Of a stretch of 25,856 nt of DNA, positions 1-5,369 are shown piece by piece (position 1 is the stretch's first letter; every line of letters starts with the position of its first letter). Position numbers and translations under genes: made by a program. The stretch is from JAYENK01 sp034722035 (GTDB lineage: Bacteria > Patescibacteriota > Patescibacteriia > Patescibacteriales > UBA12075), in the NCBI GenBank assembly GCA_034722035.1, contig JAYENK010000005.1, positions 1-25,856 on the forward strand. Direction: 5' to 3'. The notes under the pieces were generated by a model, which ran no database searches, was not told the DNA's origin, and saw only the letters and a list, made by a program, of their open reading frames with translations.

Positions 1-274
1 AAAAGCCTTCAAAATATCAAAATATTGCCAATATTTCTTACGCCATCTATATTTTCGGCGAAAATACTTTAAAAATCTCCGAATAATAATTTTTTGCTCA
101 ATTACATTATGTATTATACCTTCTATGGTTGAAATCGGCTCGGCTCGGCTCTTGACAATTATGGCGTAATACGTTAAGTTATAATGTTCAGAAATGAAAA
201 ACTGGATAGAGCATTAGTTGGCGTAGAATCATTGATTCTATTTAAAACAAAAAAATTGAGAGAAAGGATAAAAA
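1..274. other. AT-rich leader region without a supported gene
   Basis: I see no complete gene here. A minus-strand frame runs open from about position 210 to the window edge, but it has no ATG, GTG or TTG start and no motif I recognise. The only notable items are three tandem CGGCT units at 136-150, a -35-like TTGACA at 152-157 and a TATAAT at 180-185. A Shine-Dalgarno-like AGAAAGGA at 261-268 belongs to the next gene. Confidence 0.5.
152..185 (+). promoter_or_regulatory. possible promoter of the 152-residue gene
   Basis: TTGACA at 152-157 and TATAAT at 180-185 are both perfect hexamers, but the 22-base spacer is too long for an ordinary sigma-70 promoter. Either only one hexamer is used or an activator is needed. 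Three tandem CGGCT units touch the upstream side of the -35 box. Confidence 0.3.
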
Positions 275-733
275 ATGGAAAAGAGTAAATTGCAGGAGTT
301 AGAGAAGTTGAGAGAGAAAGCAAACTTTCCTGAGGTTCCGGGATTAAAACACAAAGTGGAAGGCGAGTTTTTCAGAATCTCGATTTACAAGGAAAGCAAT
401 TCGCAGGTTGGGGCAGGCATTGCCTATTCCAATGAGATGGTTATTGAAAAGAAGAAAATTGGCGGTAAATGGGAAAGGCAATATAGTACCGGTAATTACG
501 AGATTGACGATTGGGACATGGCGTTAGACGATGTAGAGATTCTTTTGGAAACAAAAGAAACGGTTATTTATGCGCTAATGACTAGCGCAGGTAATATCAA
601 AGTTTATGATTTCGAGAACACAAAACCAAAAATCATAGTTTCTTTTGGTAAGAATAGCTATGAGTACATGCAGCAACGCAGAAATTGGTCTATGTTTTGG
701 AAACATTTCGCGCGTATGATCGAGCGCACATAA
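275..733 (+). CDS. hypothetical protein, 152 residues
   Basis: I do not recognise this protein. It is soluble-looking, with no signal peptide or membrane segment. A charged helical N-terminus (residues 1-17) is followed by alternating hydrophobic segments that suggest a beta-rich fold (about 30-125) and an aromatic, basic C-terminal helix (about 130-150). The ATG at 275 is preceded at good distance by AGAAAGGA (261-268), one of the few clear ribosome binding sites in this window, which supports both the start and real expression. The gene stands alone between an empty leader and the decayed ham1 gene, in the accessory part of the window. Reality as a gene is likely; function is unknown. Confidence 0.7.
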   Translation: MEKSKLQELEKLREKANFPEVPGLKHKVEGEFFRISIYKESNSQVGAGIAYSNEMVIEKKKIGGKWERQYSTGNYEIDDWDMALDDVEILLETKETVIYALMTSAGNIKVYDFENTKPKIIVSFGKNSYEYMQQRRNWSMFWKHFARMIERT

Positions 734-793
734 CCGACGATGCTAGTTTGACGGACCATGCGTACATTTTTAAATTTAGTTCATTAAAAAATA

Positions 794-839
794 AAGGAGG
801 TGATACAAAGCCCGTAATTTGACGATAATATTCAAGTCA
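794..839 (+). promoter_or_regulatory. orphan perfect Shine-Dalgarno and inverted repeat
   Basis: AAAGGAGGTGAT at 794-805 matches the anti-Shine-Dalgarno end of 16S rRNA perfectly, yet no start codon with a usable frame follows; the GTG inside it gives only five codons. Just behind it lies a 7-base inverted repeat, ATTTGAC with GTCAAAT, around a 12-base loop (about 818-843). It may be the leftover leader of the broken gene downstream. Function is unknown. Confidence 0.3.
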
Positions 840-886
840 AATCGCGAGCTCTTTTAATTTCTAGAAAAATATTATAAAATAATAAT

Positions 887-1200
887 ATGACAAATTTTTA
901 TCACAGGCAATAAAGAAAGACCAAAAGAAGCTCAAAACATAATTTTTGGAATAATTGCGAAAGATATTGATTTGCCGGAAATTTAGGAAGTTGACGCCAG
1001 CAAAGTAATTGAAGCAAAACTCAAAGAGGCGTATAAACATCACAAAGGCGAATATATTATTGAAGACACTTCGCTTTATTTTGATTGCCTGAACGGATTA
1101 CCATGGTTTTTAATAAAATGTTGGATTATGCGGTTAAAAACTTCCTGCTCTGGTTTTTTTAAAATTTCTAATAAAGTAGTTTTTAGCTTTGCCGTATAAA
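887..1200 (+). pseudogene. rdgB: decayed XTP/dITP diphosphatase (Ham1/RdgB family)
   Basis: Reading frame 3 from about position 897 gives FITGNKERPKEAQNII, then DLPEI, a TAG stop at 984-986, then EVDASKVIEAKLKEAY, a few residues, and YIIEDTSLYFDCLNGLP followed by FLIK. This is the ordered motif set of the Ham1/RdgB family, which hydrolyses non-canonical purine triphosphates such as ITP and XTP: the FITGN nucleotide loop, the DLPEIQ segment, and the EDTSL(Y/F)(F/V)DALNGLPG core. The only plausible ATG (887) is out of frame by a T-run indel. The TAG stands where the family usually has Gln. GLPG reads GLPW, and the frame is disturbed again near 1110, where MLDYAVKNFLLWFF continues in another frame. 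At least three lesions make this a pseudogene. The family normally runs about 185-200 residues; about 105 codons are traceable here. Confidence 0.85.
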
Positions 1201-1252
1201 CCACATTTGACAAATACTAATAACAATATTACATTTATATAGTAATAATTAT

Positions 1253-1792
1253 ATGTTTTATACTGTTTTACAAATTGTATTTTTAATCTTGCTATTTTTC
1301 TTTTTTGAGTTTTTTGTGGTGCAGATTTATAATTTAATTTTTCGCGGTTATGCGCCTTTTATTGCAACGAAGAAAAAAATTATAGAACGACTTTTGGAAG
1401 AAATTAAAATTGATGACAAGGCAACCGTGATTGAGCTGGGTGCAGGCAAAGCCGGTTTTTTACAGGCGTTACGGAAAGAGTATAAAAACATAAAATTGAT
1501 TGGAGTAGAATTTTCTTCTGTTCCTTGTTTGATTGGAAAAATACAGAGCGCTGTTACGGGAAGCAGAATAATATTTAAAAAAGAGAATATATTTAAAACA
1601 GATTTAAGTAAGGCTGATTTAATATATTGTTATTTGAATGTTAAAACCATGAACCGCTTAGAAGAAAAGTTTTCTAAAGAACTTGCGCCAAACACGCAAG
1701 TTGTAAGTTATCAGTTTCGTTTACCCAATAAAAAAGAAGAAAAAATGGTAGACATGGGCAAGAACGGAAAAATTTGGTTTTATCAGTTTTAA
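1253..1792 (+). CDS. membrane-anchored SAM-dependent methyltransferase, FAM173-like
   Basis: This is a 179-residue protein with one N-terminal membrane helix (about residues 5-30) followed by a class I SAM-binding fold. Motif I is VIELGAGKAGF (59-69), the acidic post-I strand is LIGVEFSS (about 82-89), and a DLIYCYLNV strand follows near 123. The layout resembles the FAM173/ATPSCKMT group of lysine methyltransferases: a short membrane anchor, an aromatic-proline linker (here GYAPFIATKKK), the SAM domain, and a final VVSYQFRLP-like strand. Eukaryotic members methylate ATP synthase subunit c; the bacterial substrate is unknown to me. The methyltransferase call is secure; the FAM173 comparison rests on motif memory. 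It is monocistronic, just upstream of tRNA-His, and has no obvious Shine-Dalgarno. Confidence 0.8.
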   Translation: MFYTVLQIVFLILLFFFFEFFVVQIYNLIFRGYAPFIATKKKIIERLLEEIKIDDKATVIELGAGKAGFLQALRKEYKNIKLIGVEFSSVPCLIGKIQSAVTGSRIIFKKENIFKTDLSKADLIYCYLNVKTMNRLEEKFSKELAPNTQVVSYQFRLPNKKEEKMVDMGKNGKIWFYQF

Positions 1793-1811
1793 GTTATCAC
1801 CCTTCGAGTGA

Positions 1812-1830
1812 CCCGCACTACAAATGCGGG
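1812..1830 (+). repeat. GC-rich hairpin between methyltransferase and tRNA
   Basis: CCCGCA (1812-1817) and TGCGGG (1825-1830) form a perfect 6-base stem around a 7-base loop in otherwise AT-rich sequence, 20 bases after the methyltransferase stop. No T-run follows, so it is not a classical terminator. It could stabilise the mRNA 3' end or be a small dispersed palindrome. Confidence 0.4.
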
Positions 1831-1863
1831 ACATGCGAATAAAATACTGTATAGTTTAGTATA

Positions 1864-1942
<79 letters not shown>

Positions 1943-1945
1943 CAG

Positions 1946-1960
1946 ACGGGATTTTAAATA
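1946..1960 (+). repeat. direct repeat copy 1 at tRNA-His 3' flank
   Basis: ACGGGATTTTAAATA starts four bases after the tRNA discriminator and recurs exactly at 3286-3300. Weaker similarity continues on both sides, through the following terminator hairpin and into the acceptor end (ACCACCCAGACGGG against ACGACCAAAACGGG). The two copies bracket the small-RNA and HTH/Fic segment, as an attachment-site-like duplication would. Confidence 0.6.
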
Positions 1961-1961
1961 G

Positions 1962-2000
1962 AACACTCTCAATTATTACTTAATATTGGGAGTGTTTTAT
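1962..2000 (+). terminator. terminator of tRNA-His
   Basis: AACACTCTCAAT (1962-1973) pairs with ATTGGGAGTGTT (1985-1996) over 12 positions with one non-Watson-Crick pair, and TTTTAT follows. It sits 20 bases after the tRNA, which fits a Rho-independent terminator. Confidence 0.8.
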
Positions 2001-2036
2001 GTCCTAACAAAATTTAATTAACTTACTCCTAAAGTC

Positions 2037-2064
2037 TTGACCCACGATCTCCTCTTTTTATAAT
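2037..2064 (+). promoter_or_regulatory. sigma-70-like promoter of a possible small RNA
   Basis: TTGACC (2037-2042), a 16-base spacer and a perfect TATAAT (2059-2064) point to transcription from about 2071. No open reading frame follows before the strong terminator at 2175-2202; an ATG at 2069 gives only four codons. Confidence 0.5.
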
Positions 2065-2070
2065 TAACAT

Positions 2071-2202
2071 GAAAATAAGATAACTATAGTATTATAACGG
2101 GCATAGCCATCACGTTTCTAACCAATTTAGTTCTAATAAGCTTCACAACGTAACCTAGATAATCGAGATTTATAAATACCGCTATTATTAGCGGTATTTT
2201 TT
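2071..2202 (+). ncRNA. candidate small RNA, about 130 bases
   Basis: A good promoter and a textbook terminator bracket about 130 bases without a reading frame. The middle holds a small GGC-ATA-GCC hairpin (about 2100-2108) and TTCTAA twice (about 2117 and 2131). It lies between tRNA-His and the HTH/Fic pair, inside the segment bounded by the 15-base direct repeats. I know no family match. It could be an independent sRNA, an antitoxin RNA, or simply the remains of a lost gene whose signals persist. Confidence 0.4.
2175..2202 (+). terminator. strong Rho-independent terminator upstream of the HTH/Fic pair
   Basis: AATACCGCTA (2175-2184), loop TTAT and TAGCGGTATT (2189-2198) form a perfect 10-base stem, followed by TTTT. 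Its T-run overlaps the left arm of the operator of the next operon, so it insulates the HTH/Fic pair from upstream transcription. Confidence 0.8.
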
Positions 2203-2260
2203 GACAAGTATTGACGATTTGATTGTCATATGATAGTATAATTATATAAAGTTGTCAAAA
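2199..2260 (+). promoter_or_regulatory. promoter and operator of the HTH/Fic operon
   Basis: A perfect 9-base inverted repeat, TTTTGACAA (2199-2207) with TTGTCAAAA (2252-2260), encloses the promoter. Two inner TTGAC-like half-sites also occur (TTGAC at 2211-2215 and inverted GTCAT at 2225-2229). The best promoter is TTGACG (2211-2216), a 20-base spacer and TATAAT (2237-2242). The long spacer and flanking half-sites suggest control by the HTH protein encoded at once downstream, as in autoregulated toxin-antitoxin operons; MerR-type regulators use 19-20 base spacers. Confidence 0.5.
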
Positions 2261-2264
2261 TACT

Positions 2265-2522
2265 ATGAAAAATAAAAACTTCTATTCAGTTACTGAGCTA
2301 GCCAGAGCTTTAAATATTAGCCGGCAATCAGTTCTACAAAAGATAAATAAAGGTCAATTAAAAGCTGAAAAAGTTGGTCGGAACTATATTATTCCAAAAG
2401 AAAGTTTAAACGGAATAGTATATGACGAATTAACTGACAAACTTAAAAATGAGATTGAAAAGGGAGTAGCTAGAGTTGTTAGAGAGTATAGCGAAGTGTT
2501 AAAAAAATTAGGTCGGGAATAA
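2265..2522 (+). CDS. HTH protein, probable antitoxin/autoregulator of the Fic partner
   Basis: This is an 85-residue protein. Residues 6-50 form an excisionase/MerR-like helix-turn-helix: SVTELARALNISRQSVLQKI, then KGQLKAEKVGRNYIIPKE, the usual wing-like beta hairpin of HTH_17 proteins. Residues 52-85 are a charged amphipathic helix that could contact the toxin. One base separates its stop from the ATG of the Fic gene, so the two are translationally coupled, antitoxin first, as is typical of toxin-antitoxin modules. The operator array upstream supports autoregulation. Classical Doc is paired with Phd, which this protein does not resemble, and I cannot find a clear (S/T)xxxE(G/N) Fic-inhibitory motif in it. 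The antitoxin role is inferred from context. Confidence 0.75.
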   Translation: MKNKNFYSVTELARALNISRQSVLQKINKGQLKAEKVGRNYIIPKESLNGIVYDELTDKLKNEIEKGVARVVREYSEVLKKLGRE

Positions 2523-2523
2523 T

Positions 2524-2952
2524 ATGATAAAGAAACTTTCTGTTGACATGGTAAAACATGGCGCTCACTCTTTAGCAGTGGAAAGTATGAGCTGGGACGA
2601 GACGATTCCGGAATTTCACACCCGTTATCCGAATATTTTAGAAAGCTGTATTGATGTGCCATTTCAAAAATATGGTGGCAAAGAGCTTTATAAAGGACTG
2701 GTGGCAAAAGCCAGTGTGTTTTTTTATTTGATTATAAAAAACCATCCCTTTCAAAACGGCAATAAACGGATTGCCATTACAACCTTGTTTTTGTTTTTGT
2801 ATTTAAATAAAAAATGGCTCAAGGTTAATAATACTGAGCTTTATAATTTTGCAGTCTGGGTAGCGCAAAGTCCGTCACAATTTAAGGACGAAGTAATTCT
2901 GGCAATTAATAAATTTGTAAAAAAATACATTGAAAAACTTGAGAACCAATAA
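2524..2952 (+). CDS. Fic/Doc family protein, probable toxin
   Basis: This 142-residue protein has the size of Doc. The Fic active-site motif HPFQNGNKR lies near residues 74-82: His is the catalytic base, Phe anchors the loop, GN and Arg bind the phosphates. The helical context on both sides (VAKASVFFYLIIKN before, ITTLFLFLYLNKKW after) is the usual Doc core. Fic proteins transfer AMP or other nucleotide moieties; Doc phosphorylates EF-Tu. With a full motif the enzyme should be active, so a partner must hold it in check, presumably the HTH protein one base upstream. Start ATG 2524 is fixed by the coupling. The Fic/Doc assignment is secure; target and exact chemistry are not. Confidence 0.9.
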   Translation: MIKKLSVDMVKHGAHSLAVESMSWDETIPEFHTRYPNILESCIDVPFQKYGGKELYKGLVAKASVFFYLIIKNHPFQNGNKRIAITTLFLFLYLNKKWLKVNNTELYNFAVWVAQSPSQFKDEVILAINKFVKKYIEKLENQ

Positions 2953-3071
2953 GACTATGACGAATAAAGAGATAGAAAAAGATAAAATATTTAATTAGTA
3001 AAAAATATTTAGAAGTTACCCTTCTTGAATTAATGATGGCGTGAGGCTTCCGCCTTTTCATAAAAAAATAA

Positions 3072-3107
3072 GAGCCATGTTTGCAGACTTGGCTCAAAGT
3101 CTTTTTT
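3072..3107 (+). terminator. possible attenuator-like pair of competing hairpins
   Basis: GAGCCA (3072-3077) can pair with TGGCTC (3090-3095). Alternatively AGACTT (3085-3090) pairs with AAGTCT (3097-3102), directly followed by a T-run, which makes the second a terminator. They share a base and overlap in space, so only one can form. No leader peptide or ligand domain is visible. Confidence 0.35.
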
Positions 3108-3160
3108 AAAGCTAGTTTTTCCACTAATTTCACAAAGCAAACCAGCTCTCTAATCAAAGA

Positions 3161-3195
3161 AAAAGCTCTTCAATATATTCACTGAAGAGTTTTTT
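3161..3195 (+). terminator. Rho-independent terminator, 12-base stem
   Basis: AAAAGCTCTTCA (3161-3172) and TGAAGAGTTTTT (3183-3194) pair over 12 positions including one G-T, with a 10-base loop and T-run. The A-run on the left makes it usable from both strands. It probably ends transcripts of the HTH/Fic pair. Confidence 0.75.
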
Positions 3196-3204
3196 CTAAA
3201 AACG

Positions 3205-3283
3205 ACTTCCATGTTACACGACCACGGGGACATTAACCTCTGTTTTAAGCAATTCAGTTCGTACTTCCTCCACTACACGACCA
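3205..3283 (+). repeat. imperfect direct repeat, ACTTCC-n-TACACGACCA
   Basis: ACTTCC, four or five variable bases and TACACGACCA occur at 3205-3224 and again at 3263-3283. Both are followed by a CGGG-containing stretch. The second copy runs straight into the 15-base repeat shared with the tRNA-His flank, so this may be a degraded series of attachment-site-like duplications. Confidence 0.4.
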
Positions 3284-3285
3284 AA

Positions 3286-3300
3286 ACGGGATTTTAAATA
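3286..3300 (+). repeat. direct repeat copy 2
   Basis: This is an exact copy of the 15 bases at 1946-1960, exactly 1340 bases downstream. The hairpin that follows (3301-3338) is also recognisably related to the tRNA terminator, so the duplicated block is roughly 50-60 bases with divergence. Confidence 0.6.
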
Positions 3301-3340
3301 AAAACATCTCAAAATTATTCTAATTTTAGGGTTGTTTTTA
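3301..3340 (+). terminator. terminator-like hairpin in duplicated block
   Basis: AAAACA (3301-3306) pairs with TGTTTT (3333-3338), and AAAATTA (3311-3317) with TAATTTT (3321-3327); CTC and GGG add pairs between. It has the same position relative to the direct repeat as the tRNA-His terminator, with several substitutions. Confidence 0.5.
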
Positions 3341-3368
3341 GTTTTATTAACTATAATGAAATAAGTAG

Positions 3369-3396
3369 TTGACATTCGTTATATTTTAAGTATAAT
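3369..3396 (+). promoter_or_regulatory. promoter of the AAA ATPase gene
   Basis: Perfect TTGACA (3369-3374) and perfect TATAAT (3391-3396) are separated by 16 bases, 35 bases before the ATG at 3432. It is one of the best promoters in the window. Confidence 0.75.
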
Positions 3397-3431
3397 TAAA
3401 ATATATTATAAAATACGTAAATATTTTAATT

Positions 3432-4643
3432 ATGATTAAAAAATATATCAAAAGGGAAAAGTATTTAAATTATATTATTCCCTACATAGAAAAGGATTTA
3501 ATCAAGGTAATAGTCGGTCAGAGAAGAGTTGGTAAAAGCTATTTACTTTATCAGTTAATGGACTTAATAAAGGAAAAAAAGAAAGATTCTAATATAATTT
3601 ATATTAACAAAGAACTTTATGAGTTTGAAGAAATCAAAGATAGCAAGAGTTTGTTAGAATATGTTGATAAAAAAACAAATAAGCGGCATATGAAAAATTA
3701 TGTTTTTATTGATGAAATACAGGATATTGAAGAATTTGAAAAAGCACTGCGTAGCCTGAATGCGAGTGAAAAATATGATATATATTGCACAGGGAGCAAC
3801 GCCAACCTTCTTTCCGGTGAATTAGCCACATATCTAAGTGGTAGATACATAGAAATAACAATGCATAGCTTAAGTTATAATGAGTTTATCCAATTTCATA
3901 AATTAAACAATAATGATAATACTTTGCTTAAATATATTAAATACGGAGGGCTGCCTTACTTAATTCACCTGGAACTCAATGATGACATTGTCTATGATTA
4001 TTTGAGAAATGTTTATAATACAATTTTATTGAAAGACGTTGTTGCCAGATATAAAATTCGCAATGTTTCTTTTTTGGAAAATTTAGTAGAGTATATAGCT
4101 GATAATACCGGGAGTCTTGTCTCAGCAAAAAAAATCAGTGATTTTTTAAAGTCTCAGAATATAAAAATATCACCTAATGTAGTTTTAAATTATTTGTCTT
4201 TTTTATCAAGCTCCTTTTTCGTTTATAGGGTTCAACGTTCGGATATTCAAGGCAAAAAGATATTCGAAATAAACGATAAATATTATTTTGAAGATTTGGG
4301 ACTCAAGAATTCAATTGTCGGGTATAAGCAAGTGGATATTAATAAAGATTTGGAAAATTTAGTTTTTTCGCATTTAAAATATTTTGGGTATAAAATAACC
4401 GTTGGTCAGATGAAAGAAAAAGAAATAGATTTTGTATGTGAAAAAAATAATAAAACTAAATACATTCAAGTAGCTTATATTGTAAATGAAAAAAACAAAG
4501 AAAGAGAATTTGGCAACTTGCTTGCCATACAAGACAATTATGAAAAAATTGTTGTTTCGATGGATAAGCTAATAGACGGAGAATATGAGTATAAAGGAGT
4601 TAAGCATATGAATATAAATTATTTTTTAACAAATTTTAGTTAG
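3432..4643 (+). CDS. AAA family ATPase with DUF4143-type C-terminus
   Basis: This is a 403-residue protein of the AAA_14/DUF4143 type. The Walker A motif GQRRVGKS is at residues 29-36, Walker B VFIDEIQD at 91-98, and a sensor-like YCTGSNANLL at about 118-127 is followed by LATYLSGRYIEI, all typical of this family. After a winged-helix-like middle (about 205-280) comes a C-terminal domain resembling a PD-(D/E)xK nuclease fold: EIDFVCEK (about 335-342), then YIQVAY, where active nucleases usually have an acidic residue and Lys instead of QVA. It is therefore probably catalytically dead. These ATPases are common in archaea and anaerobic or CPR bacteria, often mobile, and their function is poorly known. 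The gene is monocistronic with its own strong promoter and ends in TAG. Confidence 0.88.
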   Translation: MIKKYIKREKYLNYIIPYIEKDLIKVIVGQRRVGKSYLLYQLMDLIKEKKKDSNIIYINKELYEFEEIKDSKSLLEYVDKKTNKRHMKNYVFIDEIQDIEEFEKALRSLNASEKYDIYCTGSNANLLSGELATYLSGRYIEITMHSLSYNEFIQFHKLNNNDNTLLKYIKYGGLPYLIHLELNDDIVYDYLRNVYNTILLKDVVARYKIRNVSFLENLVEYIADNTGSLVSAKKISDFLKSQNIKISPNVVLNYLSFLSSSFFVYRVQRSDIQGKKIFEINDKYYFEDLGLKNSIVGYKQVDINKDLENLVFSHLKYFGYKITVGQMKEKEIDFVCEKNNKTKYIQVAYIVNEKNKEREFGNLLAIQDNYEKIVVSMDKLIDGEYEYKGVKHMNINYFLTNFS

Positions 4644-4650
4644 ACAGTAA

Positions 4651-4872
4651 TTAAATAACATTATACAAGACGAACAAAAAGAACAAAAAAATATAAACAA
4701 AATTTTTAATGCTAAGAGTATAAAAGATTTTTGGGATGGGGTTGAGAGTATTTTTTTATTTGATATAGTTGATAGGCGAAAATTTATGAATAGTAATGTT
4801 TGTAGGTATACTATAAAAAAGAAGGTATTTAACACACTTCCTCTTTTGGGGTTTGTTCTAAAAGTAACTTAA
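4651..4872 (+). pseudogene. ORF remnant without a start codon
   Basis: A frame of 73 codons opens after the TAA at 4648-4650 and stops with TAA at 4870-4872. It reads, in part, KSIKDFWDGVESIFLFDIVD and KKKVFNTLPLLGFVLKV, with normal amino-acid composition, but has no ATG, GTG or TTG in its first two thirds. It may be the 3' end of a lost gene downstream of the ATPase, or a chance open frame. I do not recognise a family. Confidence 0.35.
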
Positions 4873-4908
4873 TCTAAGAAATTTGAAGAATTTTTTAGAC
4901 TGCAGATT

Positions 4909-5109
4909 TTACTTCCTAAATCCTTCATAAATGAATGCCACGCCAAATACTAGAGAAAAAATTGTAAAAATATTATAACCAGCCATTTCACCTGTGCTCT
5001 AGTCTCCTAGTAATTTCAAATTTCCCCCTGTAGTTACTGTGAGCAATAGAGCCATACCAATAATCCCATAAATAACTTTCTTTTTTGAACCCATTCTTTT
5101 ATTTTCCAT
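4909..5109 (-). pseudogene. two-TM small membrane protein interrupted by an amber codon
   Basis: From the ATG at 5109 the frame reads MENKRMGSKKKVIYG, a hydrophobic segment to LLLTVTTGG, then KLLGD and an in-frame TAG (4999-5001). The same frame continues with STGEMAGYNIFTIF and a second hydrophobic helix to YEGFRK and TAA at 4909. A 66-residue protein with a cytoplasmic basic N-terminus and two membrane helices is therefore broken only by this codon, most simply a CAG-to-TAG change. It is the last of three tiny membrane-protein genes on this strand. Two separate peptides (36 and 25 residues), amber readthrough or a sequencing error are alternatives. Confidence 0.6.
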
Positions 5110-5136
5110 ATTATTTTGATTTTAAATTAGTTGTTT

Positions 5137-5352
5137 TTATTCCTCTAAGCCTTTTTTCTTTAAGCAAATATCTAAATATAATTTTAATTGATCTGGGGTT
5201 CCAAATGAATTAATAGATTCATAGGATTCTACAGTTTCTTTAGCACATTGAATCCTTATTTTATATGGTCGCCATTCGTACCAATAAAATCCCATTCCTA
5301 AAAAACAAATCAACAATATAATTATCATCCAATATTCTTTTAATTTTTTCAT
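5137..5352 (-). CDS. small single-pass membrane protein, 71 residues
   Basis: MKKLKEYW is followed by a membrane helix (about residues 8-27) and then by YEWRPYKIRIQCAKE and a short helical tail rich in Lys and Glu. The EWRP-x-x-IR-x-x-C segment right behind a membrane helix is something I remember as recurrent in small hypothetical proteins of CPR genomes, with no assigned function. The orientation should put the C-terminal part outside. It lies 17 bases behind the 48-residue protein gene and 27 bases before the broken two-TM gene, so the three form one operon. Confidence 0.7.
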   Translation of the reverse strand: MKKLKEYWMIIILLICFLGMGFYWYEWRPYKIRIQCAKETVESYESINSFGTPDQLKLYLDICLKKKGLEE

Positions 5353-5369
5353 AATTTTTATTAAAAAAT

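Larger units (their letters stand above)
2953..3431. other. gene-poor spacer with hairpins, repeats and a prepilin-like remnant
   Basis: These 479 bases hold no intact gene. Codons at 3012-3041 read EVTLLELMMA before a TGA, strongly like the conserved start of type IV prepilins. Then follow two competing hairpins (3072-3107), a 12-base terminator stem (3161-3195), an imperfect repeat of ACTTCC with TACACGACCA (3205-3224 and 3263-3283), the second direct repeat with a terminator-like hairpin (3286-3340), and the promoter of the next gene. Confidence 0.5.

Noticed and set aside
1..210. Open minus-strand frame running off the window edge
   Set aside because: It is about 70 codons, with no usable start codon, no ribosome binding site and no recognisable motif.
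794..805. 3' end of a 16S rRNA gene on the minus strand
   Set aside because: Only the 12 bases of the anti-Shine-Dalgarno match; the sequence before them is unlike helix 45 or any 16S sequence.
861..1043. Minus-strand 60-residue reading frame
   Set aside because: It is antisense to the Ham1 remnant, low in complexity (Phe/Tyr/Asn) and has no motif; the plus-strand remnant explains the region.
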